Positions 1 through 5,661 of a DNA stretch of 62,473 bases are shown here, in pieces. Within the stretch, counting starts at the first letter, position 1, and each line of letters opens with the position of its first letter. The position numbers and the translations under genes were made by a program. The notes beneath the pieces were generated by a model that saw only the letters and a program-made list of their open reading frames with translations, made no database searches and was not told the origin of the DNA. The stretch comes from a virus: IMG/VR virus record IMGVR_UViG_3300050821_002513, positions 1 to 62,473 of that record; one strand, 5' to 3'.

Positions 1-2
1 AT

Positions 3-152
3 GGCTGGTGGAATGGTCGGATTATCCTTATGGGCGGTACGATGCAAGGTCAGGGCACGCTTATTACTGGTTGGTCATCATCGACGAAGACGTACACATT
101 CAAGGCGTTTACCAGAGTGCCGACAACAGGCGATCCGTATGTTATTGTTTGA
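3..152 (+). CDS. C-terminal fragment of an unknown, probably virion, protein
   Basis: The gene begins left of the window. Its frame is open from base 3 to a TGA at 150-152 and encodes a Gly/Thr-rich, beta-like tail, as is common at the end of phage structural proteins. After this TGA the same frame stays open for 17 codons and stops at a second TGA (204-206), which overlaps the next ATG as ATGA. The original C-terminus may therefore lie at 206, with the first TGA a readthrough site, a point mutation of TGG, or a sequence error. Function is unknown. Confidence 0.5.
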   Translation, partial: GWWNGRIILMGGTMQGQGTLITGWSSSTKTYTFKAFTRVPTTGDPYVIV

Positions 153-202
153 GGCAATGGTAGCGTGCGGTGGCAAGTTGCTCCTACGAATAGTGATGAC
201 AA

Positions 203-559
203 ATGAACGCAGGCTCAGATCAAATATGGGTTTCGCTCATCACCATGTTCGGCTCCATTTGCACGGCCGCCATTGGCGCTTTCATCGCCATCAAGACGAT
301 TGCCATCAAGAACGTGGCCGATAACGCAGCCAAAGTAGCAACTGACACCCACACGCTCGTCAACAGCAATATGGGAGTTCAACTGAAGCTCAACCGCGAC
401 CTGTCCAAGAGGGTGGCGGATTCGAGCGGCAACGAGCAGGACAGGGCCGTTGCGAACCTGGCGGAACAGATGTATTTGGAACACATCAAGAAGCAGGCGA
501 TTGTTGACGCGAACCTGATCAGTCCGAACCCATTACCAGTAAATCCGGTAAAACTGTAA
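203..559 (+). CDS. small single-span membrane protein
   Basis: 118 aa. One hydrophobic segment lies at about residues 8-30, followed by a polar, probably helical region and a Pro/Asn-rich C-terminus. The ATG overlaps the second TGA of the upstream frame (ATGA), which supports this start. It is the first of five consecutive tiny membrane proteins with start/stop contacts, a layout typical of holin and lysis-accessory clusters, but no family was recognised. Holin or spanin-like roles are inference from context only. Confidence 0.65.
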   Translation: MNAGSDQIWVSLITMFGSICTAAIGAFIAIKTIAIKNVADNAAKVATDTHTLVNSNMGVQLKLNRDLSKRVADSSGNEQDRAVANLAEQMYLEHIKKQAIVDANLISPNPLPVNPVKL

Positions 560-560
560 C

Positions 561-755
561 ATGGACGACAGAGATAGTTTTAATGGCTGGGCTAGGATCT
601 TGGCGATAGGCGTGATCATCGTCCTTCTGGCCATTTTGGCAGCTTTCATTCAGAACGCCATGCAGATAACGCGCGAGGGCAACGTCGATATCAGCATCAA
701 GAATCTGGATCAGAAGATAGAACATATCCGGATGTTGTTGGAGAAAGGAAGGTGA
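561..755 (+). CDS. small single-span membrane protein with C-terminal helix
   Basis: 64 aa. One strongly hydrophobic segment at about residues 13-31 is followed by a charged stretch of about 25 residues that could form a coiled coil. It starts 1 base after the preceding stop, so it is probably translationally coupled. The shape resembles small phage inner-membrane proteins near lysis genes. No named family is recognised. Confidence 0.6.
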   Translation: MDDRDSFNGWARILAIGVIIVLLAILAAFIQNAMQITREGNVDISIKNLDQKIEHIRMLLEKGR

Positions 756-758
756 ACG

Positions 759-953
759 ATGAGTATAGGTTTTGTCTTTTGGCTGCTCATGCTTCTGTGG
801 ATACTCTTCGGCCTCTACGTTGGCTGGCCAGGCAGACCCCAAATTGCTTATGGGCCCATCGGCAGCAATTTGCTCCTGTTTATCCTGTTGTTCCTACTCG
901 GCTGGGCCGTGTTCGGCTTTATCATTCAGGGTGGCCCAGTGATGGTGCGGTGA
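759..953 (+). CDS. small two-span membrane protein
   Basis: 64 aa with two hydrophobic helices (about residues 3-21 and 37-58) separated by a Gly/Pro loop. It starts 3 bases after the previous stop and its own stop overlaps the next ATG (TGATG). Size and topology suit a class II holin-like protein, but no conserved motif proves this. Confidence 0.6.
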   Translation: MSIGFVFWLLMLLWILFGLYVGWPGRPQIAYGPIGSNLLLFILLFLLGWAVFGFIIQGGPVMVR

Positions 954-1234
954 TGAGATGGCTATCCAACCTCTGGGACCCAACAAACGAATTTCTGGCC
1001 CAGAGTTGTCACATTGGCTGGGGAGCGTTCCTTTCGCTGATCCTCTGCCTCATCGGTCCGTGGTGGTTCGCTCCAGTTGCCCTTGTTTCAGGATCATTCC
1101 TGAAGGAATTCGTTGTTGACCTGTACTGGCTGCACGAGACGACAACTTGGCAGGCGGAGACGGCTGATTTCGGCTTTACGTGTCTGGGGGTTGGTCTTGG
1201 TATTCTGACGTGGTGGCTCACAGGTGCCAAATGA
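953..1234 (+). CDS. small membrane protein
   Basis: 93 aa. The start at 953 overlaps the upstream stop (TGATG); a longer reading of this frame from 752 would be an artefact overlapping the previous gene. Hydrophobic, Trp-rich segments lie at about residues 22-50 and 74-91, with an acidic patch between. The stop overlaps the next ATG (ATGA). Function is unknown; it belongs to the membrane-protein cluster. Confidence 0.6.
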   Translation: MRWLSNLWDPTNEFLAQSCHIGWGAFLSLILCLIGPWWFAPVALVSGSFLKEFVVDLYWLHETTTWQAETADFGFTCLGVGLGILTWWLTGAK

Positions 1235-1440
1235 CGCCTCCCGAAAACATCGGCCACGCCCGCTTACTGCTGGTGATAGCTTTCTTGGCCTGTGTCATAT
1301 TGATTCTCCTATTTGATGTGTGGGCCTGGGCAACACATGGTAAGGAAGCGACGGCGAGCACGCTGATTCACCTGTGGGCCAAGGAGTGGCCGCTGTTGCC
1401 ATTTCTTGTGGGCATGGTAATTGGTCATTTGTTTTGGTAG
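1231..1440 (+). CDS. small two-span membrane protein
   Basis: 69 aa. Hydrophobic helices lie at about residues 11-32 and 50-69, the second ending in a Gly-His-Leu-Phe-Trp motif that recurs in short phage membrane proteins. The ATG at 1231 overlaps the previous stop, so I prefer it to an upstream in-frame ATG at 1180 that lies inside the previous gene. A holin-like role is possible but unproven. Confidence 0.6.
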   Translation: MTPPENIGHARLLLVIAFLACVILILLFDVWAWATHGKEATASTLIHLWAKEWPLLPFLVGMVIGHLFW

Positions 1441-1450
1441 GGTACTGCTC

Positions 1451-1705
1451 ATGAACAAGATCACTATTAACTGTCCTCCCGAACCAGTCATTCGCAAGCA
1501 CAAGCACTGGTGGTGGCCATTCGGCATTATGCAGGCGCAACCGATCACGGCCACAGGGACGATCCTGGGGCCGGACGGTGCAGTCGGCGAAATTGAGATT
1601 GTCTTTCCCTTGTGTGACGTGCACCGGATCGGCATAGGCCACTTCATGGTTGATGCCGTGACAGCAGAGGGAACAGTGGTGTGGACAAAACGAAGTCATC
1701 ACTAG
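1451..1705 (+). CDS. hypothetical phage protein
   Basis: 84 aa, soluble, with a His/Trp-rich patch (about residues 13-20) followed by alternating hydrophobic residues that suggest a beta fold. I chose the ATG at 1451, 10 bases after the preceding stop; an in-frame ATG at 1421 would overlap the previous gene. No family recognised. Confidence 0.5.
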   Translation: MNKITINCPPEPVIRKHKHWWWPFGIMQAQPITATGTILGPDGAVGEIEIVFPLCDVHRIGIGHFMVDAVTAEGTVVWTKRSHH

Positions 1706-1714
1706 GAGGCTCGG

Positions 1715-1933
1715 ATGCCGACCATTCACATTGCTGGCCACTTGGGAACGCCGCTGGAAATCTCAGACACATTTGGTGGCGACTTTGCTTGTGTCGATCT
1801 GATCGGCAAAGTGGTCAAGATTACCCATGCGGCGGTCAATGAAGTCGTGTTCGAGGTGGTTCCGGAGGGTGTGTCAAATGGCACTTTGGCTCCTGAAGGT
1901 TCTTCATGCACTCGGCTTGACGAATCTTTCTGA
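1715..1933 (+). CDS. hypothetical phage protein
   Basis: 72 aa, mostly beta-like, no signal peptide. A clear AGGAGG Shine-Dalgarno site sits 6 bases before the ATG, which supports expression. No family recognised. Confidence 0.55.
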   Translation: MPTIHIAGHLGTPLEISDTFGGDFACVDLIGKVVKITHAAVNEVVFEVVPEGVSNGTLAPEGSSCTRLDESF

Positions 1934-1975
1934 TGATCAGGTTGCTAAGTACATTTTTCTAAAAGGAGGACAGTC

Positions 1976-2212
1976 ATGAAATGGATTCTCGCTCTGATTG
2001 TTGCGTTTTTTCTGGCCGCTTCGGCCGATGCTCAAGTTTTCCGTTTTCGCGGTTCGGGCTCGTGCTCATCTGGTTCGTGTGGTGCTGCCCAAACCCTCTC
2101 CGAACCGGCTACCACCACGACGGTACAGGTTACGACCACAACGGCCGGTGAGACGCGAGTACGTGTGAAGATATTAAGTCGCTTCCATGGAAGACGCCGA
2201 GGCGGCTGTTGA
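1976..2212 (+). CDS. small secreted Cys/Thr-rich protein
   Basis: 78 aa. The N-terminus is a textbook signal peptide (Lys, about 15 hydrophobic residues, Ala-x-Ala at 16-20, cleavage near Ala19-Gln20). The mature part has a short Cys/Ser/Gly segment, a Thr-rich linker and a basic Arg/Gly tail ending in Cys. AGGAGG lies 6-7 bases upstream of the start. Export from the host cell is likely; a structural or toxin-like role cannot be decided. The next 170 bases hold only a weak 29-codon frame (2187-2276) that I do not call. Confidence 0.6.
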   Translation: MKWILALIVAFFLAASADAQVFRFRGSGSCSSGSCGAAQTLSEPATTTTVQVTTTTAGETRVRVKILSRFHGRRRGGC

Positions 2213-2387
2213 AGCACGAGAAAGCCGTCGTCTCGCTCCTGCACCGAAAGGGTTGGCCGAGATAAACCAGGCTTGACAGCCCGGAGAGACGGGCATTTGA
2301 TTCTCCCCGAGAGGGCACGCGTGGGAGACGGCATCGCAGCCGGCCCCGGCCGCCATGATGGTTAGGCCGGGGCATTTCGAGGCGGAC

Positions 2388-2792
2388 ATGAACGAAATCA
2401 TTCCTGGACTCTGGATGGGTGGAGAGATCATTCCGACGCTTGATACGTCGTTCGGTGCGGTTGTTGACTGCCGCATGCTGGAAGACATCGGTTGGCCTAG
2501 CATTGATAGGGCATTTCTTTGGATTCCATTTCTCGACGTCCCCGTTCTTCCTGCGAATTGGTTGATCGAGCAAGGATGCCAATTCATCAAGATTGCTTTG
2601 TATGGTGGCCTGAAGACTCTGGTTCATTGCACGGCTGGGCATAACCGTTCTGGGCTCATCGTCGGCAGCTACTTGATACTCGGCAAAAGCATGACGCCAT
2701 ATGACGCCGTCGCCTTAATCCGCTCCAAGCGTGGTCCGGAAGCGTTGAGCAACCTAACATTCGAACGCTATTTGATGGGTCTCCATGCCTGA
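2388..2792 (+). CDS. dual-specificity protein phosphatase
   Basis: 134 aa. The Cys-phosphatase signature HCxxGxxRSG is present as HCTAGHNRSG at residues 80-89 (nucleophile Cys81, phosphate-binding Arg87), with a plausible general acid at Asp50. The family removes phosphate from Tyr/Ser/Thr or small substrates in the cytoplasm. I chose the ATG at 2388 because GAGGCGG precedes it and the family typically opens with a short strand ending Pro-Gly-Leu-Trp; an upstream in-frame ATG at 2355 is possible. Its stop overlaps the next gene by 8 bases. A likely role is changing host phosphorylation signalling, which is inference. Confidence 0.85.
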   Translation: MNEIIPGLWMGGEIIPTLDTSFGAVVDCRMLEDIGWPSIDRAFLWIPFLDVPVLPANWLIEQGCQFIKIALYGGLKTLVHCTAGHNRSGLIVGSYLILGKSMTPYDAVALIRSKRGPEALSNLTFERYLMGLHA

Positions 2793-3003
2793 GAAGCACC
2801 ACATCATCAAGAGTCCGCTTCTGCCGTGTCCCTTCTGCGGCTCAGCGCCTGCATTGATTCATGAGTACATCGGAGACAACTTGATCCGTATGGGCGTCCA
2901 ATGCACTGGCGAAGGTTGCTGGGCCACGATCAAGGACTACCAGGAGAACGGCACACCTCTTGAGAACCTAACAACCGCGTGGAACAAACGAGCACCACAA
3001 TGA
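2785..3003 (+). CDS. Lar-like zinc-ribbon protein
   Basis: 72 aa. It has the CPFCG knuckle near the N-terminus, a second Cys pair and the terminal AWN-x-R motif typical of the Lar family of phage and prophage proteins. Lar of the Rac prophage relieves type I restriction by modulating the host enzyme; many relatives are uncharacterised. The gene overlaps both neighbours (8 bases upstream, ATGA downstream), so it is part of one operon with the phosphatase and the inhibitor. Confidence 0.75.
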   Translation: MPEKHHIIKSPLLPCPFCGSAPALIHEYIGDNLIRMGVQCTGEGCWATIKDYQENGTPLENLTTAWNKRAPQ

Positions 3004-3293
3004 TCGTAACCCCAGCACAAAACGGCAGCACTATCCAGGTTAAGCCTGGAGAGCCTATTGAAGTCCACCTACCGGAGAACCCCACGACCGGCCACAAGTG
3101 GACTCCGACCGAAACCGGGCCCGTCGCTCTGGTGGGAGACGACTACGAAAAAACCTCTTCGACCATCGGCGGTGGAGGAGTGCGGAAGTTCAAGTTCGTT
3201 GCCCATGGTGATGGGATTGTCAAATTGATCCACAAACGACCTTGGGAAGATCAAGGCGTAGGCGATTTCACGCTGAATGTTGAGATCACATAG
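3000..3293 (+). CDS. chagasin-family cysteine protease inhibitor (I42)
   Basis: 97 aa. All three loops by which chagasin-type inhibitors plug papain-like proteases are visible: NPTTG at residues 27-31, a Gly-rich loop GGGG at 57-60 and RPWE at 80-83. The length matches the family (about 100-110 aa). No signal peptide is seen, so it should stay in the cytoplasm. The ATG overlaps the previous stop. The next gene is a papain-type protease, so this is most likely its cognate inhibitor, keeping it silent in the producing cell or during assembly. The pairing is inference from adjacency and family. Confidence 0.88.
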   Translation: MIVTPAQNGSTIQVKPGEPIEVHLPENPTTGHKWTPTETGPVALVGDDYEKTSSTIGGGGVRKFKFVAHGDGIVKLIHKRPWEDQGVGDFTLNVEIT

Positions 3294-3302
3294 CTTTTAT
3301 GA

Positions 3303-3404
3303 GACTGGCTTCGGGTGACCGAGGCTGGTCCGCCGCTCTGGCTGGTTGGTAATCGCTGGCCAGAGCGGTAATAATCCGATTACCAGGACCAGCTTCAAAG
3401 GAGA
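3303..3404 (+). promoter_or_regulatory. structured 5' leader (outer stem, pseudoknot, competing hairpin) of the protease gene
   Basis: Four paired elements occupy the gap before the papain-type gene. An outer 11-bp stem pairs 3321-3331 with 3386-3396. Inside it, a 10-bp perfect stem (3333-3342 with 3359-3368) and a 9-bp perfect stem (3347-3355 with 3377-3385) interlock as an H-type pseudoknot. Upstream, 3303-3314 can pair with 3319-3330 around a GTGA (GNRA-type) tetraloop, and this hairpin uses the 5' strand of the outer stem, so the two states exclude each other. The Shine-Dalgarno AAAGGAG (3397-3403) directly abuts the outer stem. A translational switch is inferred; intrinsic termination is unlikely because no U-tract follows. 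Confidence 0.65.
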
Positions 3405-3409
3405 TTCTC

Positions 3410-4630
3410 ATGGCAATCGGTTACAAGGGATACAAACCGGCACCTCCAGAAGTCCGCAAAAAACTCCACGACGAATCGTTCAAACGTCATGGGCACCGGA
3501 TGAAGTCACTTCCACGGAATAACTTGCCTCCGGCTTTTGATTGCTCAACGGCTCCTGGCATGGTTGTTCTACCTGTTAACGACCAGGGAGCGTGCGGCGA
3601 CTGCTTCATGATTTCCGCCTTCGACGCATGCTCGATGGCGCTGGCCAAGGCTGGCGTTCTACCTGCCACGGAAGCGGCGAGACTATCCGGCCAGTGGGGA
3701 CTTGATTGTCATGGCGACTGGGGCGGCTGCAATGGCGGCGACGAAGCCCAGGTGATTGATTTTGTCAAGACGAACGGTGCTATCCTCACCAAAGACTACG
3801 GCCCTTACACGGCGTCGGCTGGCACTTGTCAGGATGTAAGTGGCAAAACCCTATACAAGATTCAGGATTGGGGCTATTGCACACCATCTCAGCAACAGGG
3901 TATCGCCAACACGGACGACATGAAGGCTGCCATGGTGCAATATGGTCCGTTAAGCGTTGCCTTCGACGCCTCCGAATGCAATGGCTACACCAATGGCACC
4001 ATGACCGGAAACGGTACATCGGTTGACCATGCTGTCATCTGCAAAGGATGGGATGACCTTCATGACAACGGTGATGGCACCATGGGAGCATTCAAGGGCA
4101 AGAACCAGTGGGGAGCCTGGGGAATTGACAACACTGGAGATTTCTGGATCAAGTACGGCGCCGATTCGTGGGGCACTGAAGCGATATGGATTCTTGGTGG
4201 TGCTGTTCCGCCTCCGCCACCTCCTCCAATTTGTCCTGCTGGCCAACATTGGGACACGACACTGTTAAAATGTGTGCCGAATGTTCCGCCTCCGGTTTGT
4301 CCACCGGGTACGCACCTCGATCCGGTAACTAATACTTGCGTTCCTGACGGTCCACCGCTTGGTTCCGTTGTTAACATTCCGGCTCTCGCCATTACTGTGT
4401 CCGGTATCACTCTGCCGCTGCGAACAGTTCCAACCACGGTTCCAGTGACGCCGATGACTCAACTTCACGGTGCGACTGTTATTCCGTGGGCCTTGATTTG
4501 GATGATTGTGCAACAAGGAATTAGTTGGGTTTGCAATAACGTCAGCAAGTTGCCGCCAACATGGCAGCCCATTGTCACAGAGATTTGCGGATTCATCCCG
4601 CACACGAAAAAACCGTGCGGCGGATGTTGA
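3410..4630 (+). CDS. papain-family (C1A-like) cysteine protease with Cys repeats and C-terminal hydrophobic region
   Basis: 406 aa. Catalytic elements appear in order: Gln59 of the oxyanion hole and Cys65 in DQGACGDCF (Asp replaces the usual Ser before Cys), the conserved CxxGGD-type segment at 106-111, His207 in VDHAV, and Asn232 in KNQWGAWG. There is no typical propeptide, only about 45 N-terminal residues. After the protease domain (to about 264) comes a poly-Pro linker, two copies of a CPxGxHxDxxxxxC motif (about 275-310), a low-complexity stretch and a hydrophobic segment at about 357-374. Strong AAAGGAG precedes the ATG. Possible roles are host-surface degradation, lysis or virion maturation. 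The chagasin gene directly upstream fits a protease-inhibitor pair. Confidence 0.85.
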   Translation: MAIGYKGYKPAPPEVRKKLHDESFKRHGHRMKSLPRNNLPPAFDCSTAPGMVVLPVNDQGACGDCFMISAFDACSMALAKAGVLPATEAARLSGQWGLDCHGDWGGCNGGDEAQVIDFVKTNGAILTKDYGPYTASAGTCQDVSGKTLYKIQDWGYCTPSQQQGIANTDDMKAAMVQYGPLSVAFDASECNGYTNGTMTGNGTSVDHAVICKGWDDLHDNGDGTMGAFKGKNQWGAWGIDNTGDFWIKYGADSWGTEAIWILGGAVPPPPPPPICPAGQHWDTTLLKCVPNVPPPVCPPGTHLDPVTNTCVPDGPPLGSVVNIPALAITVSGITLPLRTVPTTVPVTPMTQLHGATVIPWALIWMIVQQGISWVCNNVSKLPPTWQPIVTEICGFIPHTKKPCGGC

Positions 4631-4643
4631 ATTACTGTCCATC

Positions 4644-4670
4644 GGGTGTCGGACTTGTTGTCCGGCACCC
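4644..4670 (+). terminator. strong stem-loop after the protease gene
   Basis: An 11-bp stem (4644-4654 with 4660-4670, one G-T pair) with a 5-base loop lies 14 bases after the protease stop. It lacks a T-run, so it may be an mRNA-stabilising hairpin or a factor-dependent terminator rather than an intrinsic one. Confidence 0.45.
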
Positions 4671-4693
4671 ACTTTCATACAATAACGGATACC

Positions 4694-4873
4694 ATGGAAC
4701 CACAAATGAATCACGATCATCACCACTGCTGCTGCAATTGTGAGTTGATCCAAATCAAACTGAATACCATCCTTCAACTTCTCATCAATCCAGGGAAGCC
4801 GGTTGATTTGAACATCGTATTTGGATTGACGCCTAAAACTGAATCGGCACCTGTTGTGCCGGCTCAAACGTGA
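4694..4873 (+). CDS. small His/Cys-cluster protein
   Basis: 59 aa. The N-terminus carries a dense metal-ligand cluster (His, Asp, three His, then CCCNC at about residues 6-15), followed by an amphipathic helix and a Pro/Val tail. The cluster would bind Zn, Ni or Cu if folded. I start at the ATG at 4694; ATG 4706 is an alternative, and the upstream in-frame ATG (4646) lies in the stem-loop. The ribosome-binding site is weak. No family recognised. Confidence 0.45.
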   Translation: MEPQMNHDHHHCCCNCELIQIKLNTILQLLINPGKPVDLNIVFGLTPKTESAPVVPAQT

Positions 4874-4913
4874 CAGAATTTCTTTGTGTTTCTTTTTTAA
4901 GGAGATGATTATC

Positions 4914-5330
4914 ATGGCGAACAAAAAAGGTACAGGCTCTCCGATCAAGAGTGCGTGTCTGAAAGCTGCTCTTAAGGGCGGCGGCAAGGGTGCGGTTATG
5001 CCACCGATCACCCTGACGAGCGTACCGGCATCAATCACGCTTCAGCCGGTTGATGTGAATGGCAACGTGGTCGTGCTGACTCCGTCCGATTCGGTGACTG
5101 GCACTCTGACGAGTGACAGTGCCAGCTTTGTCATTAACCCAGGCACGGACAGTTTGCACTATACGGCCACAATTCCAGCGAATACTCCGCAAGGGACGAT
5201 CGTTAACCTCTCGGCCACGCTCGTCGGCACTATCCAAGGTTCGCCGGCTAACTTCACGGCCAGTGTTCAACTCACGTTGAATATTCCGCCTGTTCCGGTC
5301 GCGGTCGACCTCGATATCGTGCTTGGATAG
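4914..5330 (+). CDS. Ig-like/beta-sandwich structural protein
   Basis: 138 aa. After a basic, Gly-rich N-terminus (residues 1-27), the rest has the alternating pattern and Asp-Val-Asn-Gly/Ala-Thr motifs of bacterial Ig-like (BIG) domains, as found in phage surface decorations. AAGGAG sits 9 bases before the ATG at 4914, which I prefer to an upstream in-frame ATG at 4854. An intrinsic terminator follows 25 bases after the stop. Confidence 0.6.
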   Translation: MANKKGTGSPIKSACLKAALKGGGKGAVMPPITLTSVPASITLQPVDVNGNVVVLTPSDSVTGTLTSDSASFVINPGTDSLHYTATIPANTPQGTIVNLSATLVGTIQGSPANFTASVQLTLNIPPVPVAVDLDIVLG

Positions 5331-5354
5331 TTGATACACTTCCGCCAGGAGTGG

Positions 5355-5397
5355 ACCGGTCCCAATGGCCTATTTGGACCAGGGACCGGTTTTTCTT
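5355..5397 (+). terminator. intrinsic terminator
   Basis: A perfect 9-bp stem (5355-5363 with 5382-5390) is followed at once by TTTTTCTT. It ends the left accessory operon after the Ig-like gene. Confidence 0.85.
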
Positions 5398-5424
5398 GAC
5401 AGAACTAATATTAGGCGAGACAAT
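5396..5424 (+). promoter_or_regulatory. sigma70-type promoter
   Basis: A perfect -35 box TTGACA (5396-5401) and a -10 box GACAAT (5419-5424, 4 of 6 consensus) are 17 bases apart, directly after the intrinsic terminator. Expected transcription start is about 5431. It would drive the small RNA unit and, by readthrough, the capsid operon. Confidence 0.6.
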
Positions 5425-5430
5425 TGTCTT

Positions 5431-5567
5431 TCGAACAAAGTATGTTGCTTTGTTTTCTCTCACCGCAAGATGAGAGCGGATTGAAACAGAGGAATGAAGT
5501 GCATGGGTTGAAGCAGGAAGACAGAACTCCTTCGGAAGCTCGGTCTTATTGGCCGGGCTTCTTTTTT
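5431..5567 (+). ncRNA. candidate small RNA carrying a CRISPR-repeat-like unit
   Basis: The stretch has its own promoter (5396-5424) and an intrinsic terminator (5535-5567). It holds no convincing protein frame. A 36-base unit at 5452-5487 begins GTTTTC, contains a 6-bp hairpin (5457-5462 with 5471-5476) and ends GGATTGAAAC, the hallmark 3' end of many type I and III CRISPR repeats. About 47 bases follow before the terminator stem, like one repeat plus one spacer. Phages are known to encode solitary repeats as RNA anti-CRISPRs; that role is inference here. It could instead be a leader/attenuator of the capsid operon. Confidence 0.5.
5535..5567 (+). terminator. intrinsic terminator
   Basis: A 9-bp stem (5535-5543 with 5553-5561, one G-T pair) is followed by six T. 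It closes the small RNA unit and lies 95 bases before the protease/scaffold start, so it may also act as an attenuator. Confidence 0.75.
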
Positions 5568-5661
5568 GAGAAAATCCAAAAATATTATCAATTTGGCCTT
5601 GCCAACCAGGCTTACTCATTTTGTAGCATATTCCATAGTACATTTTCCAAGAGGAATCGAC

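Noticed and set aside
1-324. 107-codon + frame at the left edge
   Set aside because: Arg/His-rich shadow of the true frames at 3-152 and 203-559; it lacks protein-like content.
4265-5038. 257-codon - strand frame opposite the protease end and Ig-like gene
   Set aside because: Antisense to two well-supported genes with good ribosome sites; basic, low-information sequence.
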